Source: Hydrogenophaga sp. IBVHS2 (GTDB lineage Bacteria > Pseudomonadota > Gammaproteobacteria > Burkholderiales > Burkholderiaceae_C). Taken from it: a DNA stretch of 64,000 bases. A model generated the notes under the pieces. That model was not told the origin of the DNA. It made no database searches and saw only the letters and a list, made by a program, of their open reading frames with translations. The stretch is taken from positions 654,162 to 718,161 of the forward strand of contig NZ_NFUT01000002.1 in NCBI RefSeq assembly GCF_002127215.1, given 5' to 3'. A program made the position numbers and the translations under genes. Shown piece by piece: positions 25,242-37,590 of the stretch (the stretch's first letter is position 1; the number at the start of each line of letters is the position of its first letter).

Positions 25242-26291
25242 ATGACCACCCCTGCCGCTTCTTCAACGTTCAGCCCCTGGCGCCTCTCCGTCGCGCCCAT
25301 GATGGACTGGACCGACCGCCACTGCCGTTACCTGCACCGCCTGCTGAGCCGGCACACGCTGCTCTACACCGAGATGGTGACCACCGGCGCGCTGATGCAT
25401 GGCAGCGTGCAGCGGCACCTGCGCTTCAATGCCGAGGAGCATCCGGTGGCGCTGCAGCTGGGCGGCAGCGAGCCCGACGAGCTGGCGCGCGCCGCCCGCA
25501 TGGGGCAGGCGTGGGGCTATGACGAGATCAACCTGAACTGCGGCTGCCCCAGCGAGCGGGTGCAGCGCGGGGCCTTCGGTGCCTGCCTGATGGCCGAGCC
25601 GCAGACCGTGGCCGACGGGGTGAAGGCCATGCGCGATGCGGTGGACATTCCGGTGACGGTGAAGCACCGCATCGGCATCGACCGCACCGAGAGCTACGAC
25701 TTTGTGCGCGACTTCGTGGGCACGGTGGCCGACGCCGGCTGCGAGGTGTTCATCGTCCATGCCCGCAACGCCTGGCTGCAGGGCCTGAGCCCGAAGGAAA
25801 ACCGCGAGATCCCGCCGCTGCGCTACGAGCTGGCGCACCGCCTCAAGCAGGACTTTCCGCAGCTCACCATCGCGGTCAATGGCGGCATCACCACCAACGC
25901 GCAGATTGCCGAGCACCTGCAGCAGGTGGACGGCGTGATGGTGGGGCGCGAGGCCTACCACCATCCCTGGCTGCTCACCAGCTGGGACAGCTCCTTCTTC
26001 GGCCAGGACGCGCCAGCGCCCGACCGCAACGAAGTGGAAGAGCAGATGGTGCGCTACATGGAGCGGGCCCATGCCGAGGACGGCTGCCCCTGGTACGCCA
26101 TTGCCCGCCACATGCTGGGCCTGCGCCACGGCCTGCGCGGGGCGCGCAAGTGGCGGCAGGTCTGGAGTGACCACCGTTTGAAGCCCCTGCCGCCGCGCGA
26201 GGTGTGGGCGCTGGCGCAGGAACATGCGAGCGACGAGGTGGACGCGGGCTTTGTGTCCCCCGACACCCTCCCGCAAGGAGCCGCGGCATGA
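25242..26291 (+). CDS. dusA: tRNA-dihydrouridine(20/20a) synthase DusA
   Basis: 349 residues of FMN-dependent TIM barrel: LSVAPMMDWTDRHCRYLHR, EMVTTGALMHG, INLNCGCPSERVQRGAFGA with the catalytic Cys region, VKHRIGID, VHARNAWLQGLSPKENREIP (a DusA hallmark) and VMVGREAYHHPWLL. It reduces U20/U20a in the tRNA D-loop using NADPH. The ATG at 25242 gives the standard length. The next gene's ATG overlaps its stop (ATGA). Confidence 0.94.
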   Translation: MTTPAASSTFSPWRLSVAPMMDWTDRHCRYLHRLLSRHTLLYTEMVTTGALMHGSVQRHLRFNAEEHPVALQLGGSEPDELARAARMGQAWGYDEINLNCGCPSERVQRGAFGACLMAEPQTVADGVKAMRDAVDIPVTVKHRIGIDRTESYDFVRDFVGTVADAGCEVFIVHARNAWLQGLSPKENREIPPLRYELAHRLKQDFPQLTIAVNGGITTNAQIAEHLQQVDGVMVGREAYHHPWLLTSWDSSFFGQDAPAPDRNEVEEQMVRYMERAHAEDGCPWYAIARHMLGLRHGLRGARKWRQVWSDHRLKPLPPREVWALAQEHASDEVDAGFVSPDTLPQGAAA

Positions 26292-27181
26292 GCACCTTGC
26301 CGTCGCCCCTGAGCGTTGCTCCACAGATCATCGATACCCCGGCCGGCCCGGTGGCGGTCTACATGGCGCAGCCCGCCCAGCCGTCCGACCTGCCGCCCCT
26401 GCTGCTGGTGCACAGCGTCAACGCCGCCGCCTCGGCCGCCGAGGTGGCGCCGTTGTTCGAGCAGGCCCGCAGCCACTGCACCGTGGTGGCGCTGGACCTG
26501 CCGGGCTTCGGCCACAGCGACCGCAGCGACCGGCCCTACACCCCGCGCCTGATGACCGATGCGGTGCACGCGGCCATCGCCTGGACCCTGCAGCAGACCG
26601 GCGCCGGCGCGGTGGACGCGCTGGGCGTGTCGCTGGGCAGCGAGTTCGTGGTGCGGGCGCAGCAGGAGCAGCCCGCCACCATCCGCCGTCTGGCGCTGGT
26701 CAGCCCCACCGGCTTCTCGCGCAGCAAACGCCGCCACGGCCCGCCGGGCTCCACGCTGATGCTGCCCTGGCTCTACCGCCTGCTCACCCGGCCGGGCTGG
26801 GGTGAACGCATCTTCGGCTGGCTCACGAAGCCGGGCGTGATCCGCTACTTTCTCAAGCGCACCTTCGGCCGCCCGCAGATCGACGAGGCGCTGTGGGCCT
26901 TTGCGGTGGCCACCACGCGCCAGCCGGGTGCGCGCCGTGCGCCGCTGTGCTTCGTGTCGGCCGGGCTGTTCAGCGCCGACATCAACACCTTGTACGAGGC
27001 GGTGCAGTGCCCGGTGTGGGTGAGCATGGCCACGCGCGGCGACTTCACCGACTACCAGGGACGCAGCACGGTGGACGACCGGCCGAACTGGCGCTTCGAG
27101 GCGGTGCCGGGTGGCGCGCTGCCGTATTTCGAAGACCTGCCCGGGTTCACCCGGCGGCTCGACGCCTTCTGGCGCGGCTGA
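26288..27181 (+). CDS. Alpha/beta-fold hydrolase, substrate unknown
   Basis: 297 residues. The oxyanion loop LLLVHSVNAAASA, the strand-turn VALDLPGFGHSDRSDRPYT and the nucleophile elbow GVSLGSE (Ser) mark the fold. The C-terminal His is less obvious than usual, and the expected Asp strand (VWVSMATRGDFTD) reads RGDFTDY. It may therefore be a divergent or weakly active member. The start is set by AAGGAG and the ATGA overlap with dusA. It is convergent with the gntR gene, which ends right next to it. Confidence 0.8.
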   Translation: MSTLPSPLSVAPQIIDTPAGPVAVYMAQPAQPSDLPPLLLVHSVNAAASAAEVAPLFEQARSHCTVVALDLPGFGHSDRSDRPYTPRLMTDAVHAAIAWTLQQTGAGAVDALGVSLGSEFVVRAQQEQPATIRRLALVSPTGFSRSKRRHGPPGSTLMLPWLYRLLTRPGWGERIFGWLTKPGVIRYFLKRTFGRPQIDEALWAFAVATTRQPGARRAPLCFVSAGLFSADINTLYEAVQCPVWVSMATRGDFTDYQGRSTVDDRPNWRFEAVPGGALPYFEDLPGFTRRLDAFWRG

Positions 27182-27817
27182 TCAGACCGCCGCTTCCAGC
27201 CCGCTGCGAAAGTGTTCGCGCATGCGGTGGGCGGCGAGCAGCGGGTCGCGCTGGGTCAGAGCCTGCACGATCGCGCGGTGCTCGGCCAGCGATTCGCTGA
27301 TGCGCCCGGTCTTGAACAGCGAGTGGTGGCGGTTGAGCTTCATGACCTTGCGCAGGTCGGCCACCATCTGGTCGCGCCAGCGGTTGTCGGCGATTTCCAG
27401 CAGCCGCATGTGGAACTGCTCGTTCAGGGCGAAGAAGCGGTCGCGGTCGGTGGCGGCGGCTTCGAGTTCGTCGTGCAGGGCCTGCAGGCCGGCCAGTTCG
27501 GCATCGGTGGCGCGCTGGGCCACCACGCCGGCCGCGTCGGATTCCAGCAGGGCCAGCAGGTGGTAGACGTCGGCCAGGTCCTTCTCGGACACTTCGGTCA
27601 CGTAGGCGCCGCGCCGCACCTTCATGGTCACCAGGCCTTCGGCGGCCAGCACCTTCAGCGCCTCGCGCAGGGGCGTGCGGCTGATGCCCAGTTCTTCCGC
27701 GATCTTGAGTTCGTCGATCCAGCTGCCCGGCTCCAGCTCGCGGTGGAAAATGCGCTGCCGCAGCCGCTCGGCGACTTCTTCGTACAGGGCGCGGGGGGCG
27801 AGGGCGGTGGCGGACAT
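27182..27817 (-). CDS. GntR-family regulator (FadR/VanR subfamily) of the propionyl-CoA operon
   Basis: 211 residues. A winged-helix N-domain reads LYEEVAERLRQRIF, then LKIAEELGISRTPLREALKVLAAEGLV, the GntR signature. A C-terminal all-helical FCD-type effector domain follows (FFALNEQFHMRLLEIADN with metal-ligand-like Asp/His positions). It is divergent from methylmalonyl-CoA mutase, so it most likely controls that operon in response to an organic acid or acyl-CoA. I chose ATG 27817 because an upstream ATG at 27865 falls inside the palindrome that is probably its operator. Confidence 0.85.
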   Translation of the reverse strand: MSATALAPRALYEEVAERLRQRIFHRELEPGSWIDELKIAEELGISRTPLREALKVLAAEGLVTMKVRRGAYVTEVSEKDLADVYHLLALLESDAAGVVAQRATDAELAGLQALHDELEAAATDRDRFFALNEQFHMRLLEIADNRWRDQMVADLRKVMKLNRHHSLFKTGRISESLAEHRAIVQALTQRDPLLAAHRMREHFRSGLEAAV

Positions 27818-27860
27818 GGGTGAAGTGCAGGGCGGAGCCGTCAGGATGGAGTCGGTATTC

Positions 27861-27885
27861 TGCATCAATAATTATGAATGATGTA
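27861..27885. promoter_or_regulatory. Candidate GntR operator in the divergent gntR / methylmalonyl-CoA mutase region
   Basis: A 25-bp imperfect palindrome with outer arms TGCATCA and TGATGTA and a symmetric AT-rich centre lies between the two divergent genes. It has the size and symmetry expected of a FadR/VanR-type dimer site, 43 bp from the chosen gntR start and about 75 bp from the mutase ATG. One site could control both directions. Confidence 0.6.
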
Positions 27886-27960
27886 AACTCCGCCAATCCG
27901 GGATGACCTGACATCACGCCCTATCCACGCCGATTTCACGCCGCTTCCACGCCCCGCACC

Positions 27961-30117
27961 ATGAGCTCCTCGAACCCCGAATTCACCCCTCCGTCGTACG
28001 AAGCCTGGCTCAAGGCGGCCCAGAAATCGGCCCCCGGCGGGCAGATCGAGGCGCTCAACTGGACCACGCCGGACGGCATTGTGGTCAAGCCGCTGTACAC
28101 CGCAGCCGATGTGGCCAACCTGCCCCACACCCACACGCTGCCGGGCCTGGAGCCCTTCATCCGTGGACCGCAGGCCACCATGTACGCGGTGCGGCCCTGG
28201 ACCATCCGGCAGTACGCCGGCTTCTCCACCGCGGAAGAATCCAACGCCTTTTACCGCCGCGCGCTGGCGGCCGGCGGGCAGGGCGTGTCGGTGGCCTTCG
28301 ACCTGGCCACCCACCGGGGTTACGACAGCGACCACCCGCGCGTGACCGGCGACGTGGGCAAGGCCGGCGTGGCCATCGACAGCGTGGAGGACATGAAGAT
28401 CCTGTTCGACGGCATCCCGCTCGACAAGGTGTCGGTCTCCATGACCATGAACGGCGCCGTGCTGCCGGTGCTGGCCGGCTATGTGGTGGCCGCCGAGGAG
28501 CAGGGCGTCGCACAGGAGCTGCTGGCCGGGACCATCCAGAACGACATCCTCAAGGAGTTCATGGTCCGCAACACCTACATCTACCCGCCCGAGCCGAGCA
28601 TGCGGATCATCGGCGACATCATCGAGTACACGGCGAAGCACATGCCGAAGTTCAACTCGATCTCCATCAGCGGCTACCACATGCAGGAAGCCGGGGCCAA
28701 CCAGGCGCTGGAGCTGGCCTTCACCCTGGCCGACGGCAAGGAGTATGTGAAGACCGCCCTGGCCAAGGGCATGGACGTGGACGACTTTGCCGGGCGCCTG
28801 AGCTTCTTCTGGGCCATCGGCATGAACTTCTACCTGGAGATCGCCAAGATGCGCGCGGCCCGCCTGCTGTGGTGCCGCATCATGAAGGGCTTCGGCGCCA
28901 GGAACCCCAAGAGCCTGATGCTGCGCACCCATTGCCAGACCTCGGGCTGGAGCCTGACCGAGCAGGACCCCTACAACAACATCGTGCGCACCACCATCGA
29001 AGCCATGGCGGCGGTGTTCGGCGGCACCCAGAGCCTGCACACCAACAGCTTCGACGAAGCCATTGCGCTGCCCACCGAGTTCAGCGCCCGCATCGCCCGC
29101 AACACCCAGCTGATCATCCAGGAAGAGACCCACATCACGAATGTGATCGACCCATGGGCCGGCAGCTACATGATGGAGAAGCTCACCCAGGACATGGCCG
29201 ATGCCGCCTGGGCCATCATCGAAGAGGTCGACGCCATGGGCGGCATGACCCGCGCGGTGGACAGCGGCTGGGCCAAGCTCAAGATCGAGGCCGCTGCCGC
29301 CGAGAAGCAGGCCCGCATCGACTCGGGCAAGGATGTCATCGTCGGCGTCAACAAGTACCGCCTGAAGGACGAGCCGCCGGTCGAGGCCCGCGACATCGAC
29401 AACATGGCGGTGCGCGACGGCCAGATCGCCCGCCTGCAGCAGATCCGAGCCACCCGCGACAGCGCCGCCGTGCAGGCCGCGCTCGATGCCCTCACCGCCG
29501 CCGCCGAGAGCGGCCAGGGCAACCTGCTGGACCTGTCCATCAAGGCCATCCGCCTGCGCGCCACGGTGGGCGAGGTGAGCGATGCACTGGAACAGGTGTT
29601 CGGCCGCCACCGCGCCGACACCCAGAAGGTGACCGGCGTGTACGCCGCCGCCTACGACAGCGCCGAGGGCTGGGCCCAGCTGCAGCAGGAGATTGCCGCC
29701 TTCGGCGACGAACACGGCCGCCGCCCGCGCGTGATGATCAGCAAGCTCGGCCAGGATGGCCACGACCGGGGCGCCAAGGTGGTGGCCACCGCCTTTGCCG
29801 ACCTCGGCTTCGACGTGGACATGGGCCCGCTGTTCCAGACGCCCGAAGAGTGCGCCCGCCAGGCCATCGAGAACGATGTGCACGCGGTCGGCGTGAGCAC
29901 CCTGGCCGCCGGCCACAAGACCCTGGTGCCGGCCATCATTGCCGAGCTGAAGAAGCAGGGCGCCGACGACATCATCGTGTTCGTGGGCGGCGTCATTCCG
30001 CGCCAGGACTACGAGTTCCTGTATGAGGCCGGCGTCAAGGGCATCTACGGCCCCGGCACCCCGATTCCCGCCAGCGCCAAGGACGTGCTGGAACAGATCC
30101 GCAAAGCCGTGGCCTGA
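27961..30117 (+). CDS. scpA: Methylmalonyl-CoA mutase, single-chain
   Basis: 718 residues, the normal length of the single-polypeptide adenosylcobalamin enzyme. The N-terminal TIM barrel includes [20 protein letters not shown] and [18 protein letters not shown]. The C-terminal B12 domain has the DxHxxG cobalt-ligand motif (Asp599-Gly-His601, in [11 protein letters not shown]). It interconverts (R)-methylmalonyl-CoA and succinyl-CoA. It heads the operon with meaB, pccB, pccA and a VOC gene, which funnels propionyl-CoA into the citric acid cycle or, in reverse, supplies propionyl-CoA for odd-chain PHA monomers. Confidence 0.97.
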   Translation: MSSSNPEFTPPSYEAWLKAAQKSAPGGQIEALNWTTPDGIVVKPLYTAADVANLPHTHTLPGLEPFIRGPQATMYAVRPWTIRQYAGFSTAEESNAFYRRALAAGGQGVSVAFDLATHRGYDSDHPRVTGDVGKAGVAIDSVEDMKILFDGIPLDKVSVSMTMNGAVLPVLAGYVVAAEEQGVAQELLAGTIQNDILKEFMVRNTYIYPPEPSMRIIGDIIEYTAKHMPKFNSISISGYHMQEAGANQALELAFTLADGKEYVKTALAKGMDVDDFAGRLSFFWAIGMNFYLEIAKMRAARLLWCRIMKGFGARNPKSLMLRTHCQTSGWSLTEQDPYNNIVRTTIEAMAAVFGGTQSLHTNSFDEAIALPTEFSARIARNTQLIIQEETHITNVIDPWAGSYMMEKLTQDMADAAWAIIEEVDAMGGMTRAVDSGWAKLKIEAAAAEKQARIDSGKDVIVGVNKYRLKDEPPVEARDIDNMAVRDGQIARLQQIRATRDSAAVQAALDALTAAAESGQGNLLDLSIKAIRLRATVGEVSDALEQVFGRHRADTQKVTGVYAAAYDSAEGWAQLQQEIAAFGDEHGRRPRVMISKLGQDGHDRGAKVVATAFADLGFDVDMGPLFQTPEECARQAIENDVHAVGVSTLAAGHKTLVPAIIAELKKQGADDIIVFVGGVIPRQDYEFLYEAGVKGIYGPGTPIPASAKDVLEQIRKAVA

Positions 30118-30126
30118 AGGCGCGAC

Positions 30127-31131
30127 GTGACGCCGCAAGCGTTCTTCGACGGCATCGTGCACGGCCAGGGCATGGCCCAGCGCCGCGCCATGGCCAAGGC
30201 CATCACGCTGCTGGAATCCACCCGGGCCGACCACCGCAGCCAGGCCGATGCCCTGCTGACCGAGCTGCTGCCGCACACCGGCCGGGCCTTCCGCCTGGGC
30301 ATCAGCGGCGTGCCGGGTGTGGGCAAGAGCACCTTCATCGAGGCCCTGGGCCTGTTCCTGATCGAACGGGGTCACCGGGTGGCTGTGCTGACCATCGACC
30401 CTTCCAGCACCGTGTCGGGCGGCTCCATCCTGGGCGACAAGACGCGCATGGAGCGGCTGTCGGTGCACGAGCGGGCCTACATCCGCCCCAGCCCGAGCAG
30501 CGGCACCCTGGGCGGCGTGGCCGAAAAGACCCGGGAGGCCATGCTGGTGTGCGAGGCCGCCGGGTTCGATGTGGTCATCGTCGAGACGGTGGGCGTGGGC
30601 CAGAGCGAGACCGCCGTGGCCGGCATGACCGACATGTTCTGCCTGCTGCAGCTGCCCAACGCCGGCGACGACCTGCAGGCCATCAAGAAGGGCGTGATGG
30701 AGCTGGCCGACCTGGTGGTGATCAACAAGGCCGACATCGACGTGGATGCCGCCACCCGCGCCAGGGCGCAGATCACCTCGTCGCTGCGGCTCTTGGGTCA
30801 GCAGGGGCGGCCCGAGCATGCGCACCATGACGACTCGATCTGGCACCCTCAGGCGATCCAGCTCAGCGCCTTGCTGGGTCAGGGCGTCGATGCCTTCTGG
30901 GACGCCGTGAGCCGCTTCCGAGATCTGCAGACCGCCAACGGCCAGCTGGCCCAGCGCCGCCAGCAGCAGGCCCGGGCCTGGATGTGGGAGCGCATCGAGG
31001 CCGGCCTCAAGCAACGTTTCCGCAGCCATCCCGCCGTGCAGGCGGCGCTGGACGACACCACCCGCCGCGTGCTGGACGGCACGCTGCCCGCCAGCACGGC
31101 CGCGCGCCAGCTGCTGGCGCTGTTCGACTGA
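30127..31131 (+). CDS. meaB: Methylmalonyl-CoA mutase-associated GTPase MeaB
   Basis: 334 residues of G3E-type P-loop GTPase: Walker A GVPGVGKSTFIEALG, DPSSTVSGGSILGDKTRM, the switch III-like region, VIVETVGVGQSE and NKAD for guanine recognition. It gates loading of adenosylcobalamin into the mutase and protects it from inactivation. GTG start at 30127 with GAAGG upstream; the gene lies 9 nt after the mutase. Older annotations call it ArgK, but the context supports the MeaB role. Confidence 0.95.
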   Translation: MTPQAFFDGIVHGQGMAQRRAMAKAITLLESTRADHRSQADALLTELLPHTGRAFRLGISGVPGVGKSTFIEALGLFLIERGHRVAVLTIDPSSTVSGGSILGDKTRMERLSVHERAYIRPSPSSGTLGGVAEKTREAMLVCEAAGFDVVIVETVGVGQSETAVAGMTDMFCLLQLPNAGDDLQAIKKGVMELADLVVINKADIDVDAATRARAQITSSLRLLGQQGRPEHAHHDDSIWHPQAIQLSALLGQGVDAFWDAVSRFRDLQTANGQLAQRRQQQARAWMWERIEAGLKQRFRSHPAVQAALDDTTRRVLDGTLPASTAARQLLALFD

Positions 31132-31149
31132 TTTTTCTGGAGAAGACAC

Positions 31150-32682
<1,533 letters not shown>

Positions 32683-32702
32683 GCGCCCGAGGAGAAGACA
32701 CC

Positions 32703-34753
32703 ATGTTCAACAAGATCCTGATTGCCAACCGCGGCGAGATCGCCTGCCGCGTGATCGCCACCGCCAAGAAGATGGGCATCGCCACCGTGGCGGTGTACTC
32801 CGACGCCGACAAGGAAGCCCGCCATGTGCAGCTGGCCGACGAGGCGGTGCGCCTGGGCCCGCCGCCCTCGCGCGAGAGCTACCTGCTGGGCGACGCCATC
32901 ATTGCGGCCGCCCAGGTCACCGGCGCCCAGGCCATCCACCCCGGCTACGGCTTCCTGTCCGAGAACGAGGACTTTGCCCGCAAGGTGGAAGAAGCCGGGC
33001 TGGTGTTCATCGGCCCCAAGCACTACAGCATCGCGGCCATGGGCGACAAGATCGCCTCCAAGAAGCTGGCCAACGAGGCCAAGGTCAGCACCATCCCCGG
33101 TCACAACGAGCCGATCCAGTCGCCGGAAGAGGCGGTGGGCATCGCGCAGAAGATCGGCTACCCGGTGATGATCAAGGCCAGTGCCGGCGGCGGTGGCAAG
33201 GGCCTGCGCGTGGCCTTCAACGACAAGGAATGCTTCGAGGGCTTCACCAGCTGCCGCAACGAGGCGCGCAACAGCTTCGGCGACGACCGCGTGTTCATGG
33301 AGAAGTTCGTCCAGGAGCCGCGCCACATCGAGATTCAGGTGCTGGGCGACAGCCATGGCAACGTGATCTACCTCAACGAGCGCGAATGTTCCATCCAGCG
33401 CCGCCACCAGAAGGTGATCGAGGAAGCGCCGTCGCCCTTCATTTCCGACGCCACCCGCAAGGCCATGGGCGAGCAGGCTGTGGCCCTGGCCAAGGCGGTG
33501 AAGTACCAGAGCGCCGGCACGGTGGAGTTCGTGGTGGGCAAGGACCAGGACTTCTACTTCCTGGAAATGAACACCCGCCTGCAGGTGGAGCACCCGGTGA
33601 CCGAGTGCATCACCGGCCTGGACCTGGTGGAACTCATGATCCGTGTGGCCGCCGGCGAGCAGCTGCCGCTGACCCAGGCCGACGTCAAGCGCGAAGGCTG
33701 GGCCATCGAGTGCCGCATCAACGCCGAGGACCCGTTCCGCAACTTCCTCCCCAGCACCGGCCGCCTGGTGCGCTTTGCACCGCCCGCGCAGAGCATGTGG
33801 CAGGCCAACACCGCCGACCGCTTCGGCGTGCGGGTGGACACCGGCGTGCTGGACGGCGGCGAGATCCCGATGTTCTACGACTCGATGATCGCCAAGCTCA
33901 TCGTGCACGGCAAGGACCGCAACGACGCGATCGCCAAGATGCGCGAGGCCCTGAACGGTTTCGTCATCCGGGGCGTGCAGAGCAACATCCCGTTCCAGGC
34001 GGCGCTGCTGGCGCACCCGAAATTCGTCACTGGCGAGTTCAACACCGGTTTCATCGCCGAACACTACGGCCAGGGCTTCCGCGCCGAGGACGTGCCGCAC
34101 GACGACCCCGACTTCCTGGTGGCCCTGGCCGCCTTCGTGCGCCGCAAGAGCCGCGAGCGCGCGGCCGGCATCAGTGGCCAGCTGCCGGGCTACGGCGTGA
34201 AGGTCGGGCACGACTACCGGGTCATCACGCTCGATGGCCAGGGCGGCCAGCACACCTACTCGGCGGTGCATGTGGATGAAGTCACCGGCCAGCTCGGGGC
34301 TGCCGTGGTGACGGTGGGCGACAAGCGCTATGCCATCCAGAGCCCGTCCCGCCTGAACGACATCTGCATCAGCGGCACCTGCAACGACCGGCCCTTCACC
34401 GCCCAGATCGAGCGCGGCACGGCGCGCAACCCGCTGGCGCTGGTGGTGCAGCACAACGGCACCCGCATCGAGGCCATGGTGGTCTCGCCGCGCATGGCCG
34501 AGCTGCATGCGCTGATGCCCTTCAAGGCGCCGGCCGACATGAGCCGCTTCGTGCTCTCGCCCATGCCCGGCCTGCTGGTGCAGGTGGCGGTGCAGCCGGG
34601 CCAGAAGGTGCAGGCCGGCGAGCGCGTGGCGGTGATCGAAGCCATGAAGATGGAGAACGTGCTGTTTGCGGCGGCCGACGGCGTGGTGGCCAAGGTGCTG
34701 GCCAGCCAGGGTGAATCGCTGGTCGTCGACCAGCCCATAGTGGAGTTCGAGCA

Positions 34754-34757
<4 letters not shown>
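32703..34757 (+). CDS. pccA: Propionyl-CoA carboxylase alpha subunit (biotin carboxylase plus carrier)
   Basis: 684 residues. The biotin carboxylase domain (about 1-450) begins [18 protein letters not shown] and has the ATP-grasp loop [10 protein letters not shown] and the active-site [15 protein letters not shown] linking BT domain follows, then a C-terminal biotinyl domain with Lys649 in EAMKMEN. It carboxylates its own biotin with ATP and bicarbonate. GGAGAAG lies before the ATG, and its stop overlaps the VOC gene start (ATGA). Confidence 0.95.
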
Positions 34758-35208
<451 letters not shown>

Positions 35209-35227
<19 letters not shown>

Positions 35228-35580
35228 GTCTTGGTGAGGTGCTCCAGCACCTCGAACTCGCCCACAAAGCCGGGCGGCAGGTACAGCGCCTCCCCCGGCC
35301 CGGCCTCCTCGAACCCGCCCCGGGCATCGTGCACCCGGCAGCGGCCGCTGACCACGGTGAACAGTTCGCGCTCGGTCGGCCCCATGGCAATGCGCCAGTG
35401 GCCGGGCTCGCAGCGCCACACGCCGCAGTACACCCGCCCGGCCGGCAGGGCCTCGTCCACCCGGTTCCAGGTTTCCCGCAACGGGTTGCCCTGGATCAGC
35501 CGCTCCGGTTTGGGGCGGTCCAGCGAAGGTGTATCGGCCGGTTGGGCGGTGAGCTTGAGGAGCAGGGCAGGGGTGGTCAT
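35209..35580 (-). CDS. Cupin-domain protein
   Basis: 123 residues with a single small beta-barrel: [33 protein letters not shown] (described here by its core [11 protein letters not shown]) and [17 protein letters not shown]. The first cupin motif has few His residues (one in PGHWRI), so the metal site is incomplete compared with dioxygenases. Related proteins bind a metabolite rather than catalyse. It overlaps the end of the VOC gene by 19 nt, tail to tail. Role unknown. Confidence 0.75.
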
Positions 35581-35776
35581 GGGCAGCGGTCGGCTCGTCG
35601 TCGGATGACGCGACAAAGCCAGGTAAAGACCCCCGATTCTCGCAAACCTGCCTTCAGAAACTGCCGTTGCAGGCCGATGTGAAGGGCATTCCCGGTGCTG
35701 TTCCGGCCATTGCCGCCAGACCGGATTCCTTACAGTTTGCAGGGCCAGCAACGGCCTTGAAGCCAGGAGAACCTTC

Positions 35777-36061
35777 ATGACACCGGTGCCCGATTCGGGG
35801 TTCAGTCTGTCCACCCACGAGCCGCAGGAGCCGCAGGTGGCGCTGCTGGGTGGCGCCACCGATCTGATGGAGGCGTTCAGCCTGCGCATGGCCCGCCACG
35901 GCATGTGCGTGAGCCGCCGCATGATGCTGGCCGACCCGGCCTATGCCCGCCAGCAGGCCGCCCATGCCCACACCTTCGACGACCCGCTGCTGGTCCTGAT
36001 GGCCCTGGAGCTGATGCGCCAGTTCGAATCGGACCCGTCGGTGTTCGGCCATCTGCATTGA
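35777..36061 (+). CDS. Small hypothetical protein upstream of a chemoreceptor
   Basis: 94 residues beginning [20 protein letters not shown], with no membrane segment, a Met/Arg-rich middle ([15 protein letters not shown]) and an acidic C-terminus ending FGHLH. AGGAGA lies 6 nt before the ATG, and codon use matches the neighbours, so I accept it as real. It ends 17 nt before the chemoreceptor gene and is probably cotranscribed. No family recognised. Confidence 0.6.
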   Translation: MTPVPDSGFSLSTHEPQEPQVALLGGATDLMEAFSLRMARHGMCVSRRMMLADPAYARQQAAHAHTFDDPLLVLMALELMRQFESDPSVFGHLH

Positions 36062-36078
36062 CATCGCCTGAAAGTGCC

Positions 36079-37581
36079 ATGCAACACAACATCCTGATCC
36101 GTCCGGTGGCCGCGCTCATGCGCCGCCTGCCCCTGCGTTCCAAGCTGGCCCTGGTGGCGCTGGCCGCGTTGTGGCCCTTGCCCCTGTTGTGGCTGCACCC
36201 CGAGCTTTCGCTGGTGGTGGCCCCGCTGGCCGCGGTGGTCATGGTGTGGCTGCTGGCCGGTCTGGATGCGAGCTTTCGCAGCGACCTGCGCCAGATCATC
36301 GACGTGATGGAGCAGACCACCTCGGGCAACCTGCGCGCCAGCCTGCGCGTGCGCGGGCGCGACGAGCTGGCCGACCTCACCCGGCTGCTCGACCGCATGA
36401 TCGGCAGCCTCTCGGCCATGGTGGCCGAGGTGCGCAGCAATTCGGCCCTGGTGGCCCATGCCGGCCAGAGCCTGGCCAGCGGCAACCGCGATCTGGCCGA
36501 CCGCACCGAGCAGCAGGCCGCCAACCTGGAGCAGACGGCCGCCAGCGTGCAGGAGCTCACCGGCACGGTGGCCCAGAACGCCAGCACCGCCGGCGAATCC
36601 GACGCCCAGGCCGCGCGGGTGCGCGACATGGCCGAGGCCGGCTCGCAGTCCATGGTGCGGGCGGTGGAGTCGGTCGAGGGCATCCAGAAAAGTGCGCAGC
36701 AGATGAACGAGATCATCGGCGTGATCGACAGCCTGGCCTTCCAGACCAACATCCTGGCGCTCAATGCCGCCGTGGAAGCCGCCCGGGCCGGCGAACAGGG
36801 CCGTGGCTTTGCCGTGGTGGCCAACGAGGTGCGCTCGCTGGCCCAGCGCTCGGCGGCGTCGGCCCGCGAGATCCGCGAACTCATCCAGTCTTCACGCAGC
36901 CAGGTGGAGTCCAGCGTGGGCCTGATCCGCCACGCCGGCACCAACATGGCCGAGATCGTCTCTGGCGTGCGGGGCGTGGCCGCCAACATGTCGCTGATCT
37001 CCGCGTCGAGTGCCGAGCAGAGCGGGGCGCTCAGCGAGATCGCATCGGCCGTGGCCCAGCTCGACCAGATCACCCAGAGCAATGCCCAGATGGTCGATCT
37101 GGCGGTCAGCGAGGCCAACCGGCTGGAGCAGCGTGCAGCGCACCTGGCCCGTGCCGTGGCCAGCTTCATGCTGCAGCAGGGCACGGCCGAGGAGGCGCTG
37201 CATCTGGTGGAGCGGGCGGTGTCGTTCCGCCAGCAGGTGGGCCGCGAGGCTTTCGTGCGCGAGCTGACCGAGCCTTCGCGCGGCTTCCACGACCGGGACA
37301 TGTACATCTTTGCGCTCGATGCGTCGGGCGTGTACCGCGCCTTCGGCGGCAAGCCCGAGAAGGTGGGCAGCCGGGTGCAGGACATCGCCGGCATCGACGG
37401 CAACGCCCTGCTGGCGTCCATCATCGAGCAGGCCGAGCACGGCCCGGGGTGGGTCGAGTACGACATCGTCAACCCGACCACCGGCGCGGTGCAGGCCAAG
37501 ATGTCGTATGTGGTGAAGGTGGACGATCTGTACGTGGGCTGCGGCGTCTACAAGACCGCGGCGGCCCGGGTGGCGGCCTGA
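36079..37581 (+). CDS. Methyl-accepting chemotaxis protein with C-terminal Cache-like domain
   Basis: 500 residues. Two adjacent hydrophobic helices at about 20-39 and 44-62 leave almost no periplasmic loop. A HAMP-like linker (about 60-115) leads to the signalling hairpin whose tip is [20 protein letters not shown], followed by [18 protein letters not shown]. After the hairpin, residues 375-495 form a Cache_2-type sensor: [43 protein letters not shown] and [12 protein letters not shown]. Sensor and signalling parts are thus in reversed order, with the sensor predicted in the cytoplasm. No C-terminal CheR/CheB pentapeptide is visible. No che genes are nearby. Confidence 0.88.
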   Translation: MQHNILIRPVAALMRRLPLRSKLALVALAALWPLPLLWLHPELSLVVAPLAAVVMVWLLAGLDASFRSDLRQIIDVMEQTTSGNLRASLRVRGRDELADLTRLLDRMIGSLSAMVAEVRSNSALVAHAGQSLASGNRDLADRTEQQAANLEQTAASVQELTGTVAQNASTAGESDAQAARVRDMAEAGSQSMVRAVESVEGIQKSAQQMNEIIGVIDSLAFQTNILALNAAVEAARAGEQGRGFAVVANEVRSLAQRSAASAREIRELIQSSRSQVESSVGLIRHAGTNMAEIVSGVRGVAANMSLISASSAEQSGALSEIASAVAQLDQITQSNAQMVDLAVSEANRLEQRAAHLARAVASFMLQQGTAEEALHLVERAVSFRQQVGREAFVRELTEPSRGFHDRDMYIFALDASGVYRAFGGKPEKVGSRVQDIAGIDGNALLASIIEQAEHGPGWVEYDIVNPTTGAVQAKMSYVVKVDDLYVGCGVYKTAAARVAA

Positions 37582-37590
37582 CCGGGCAGA

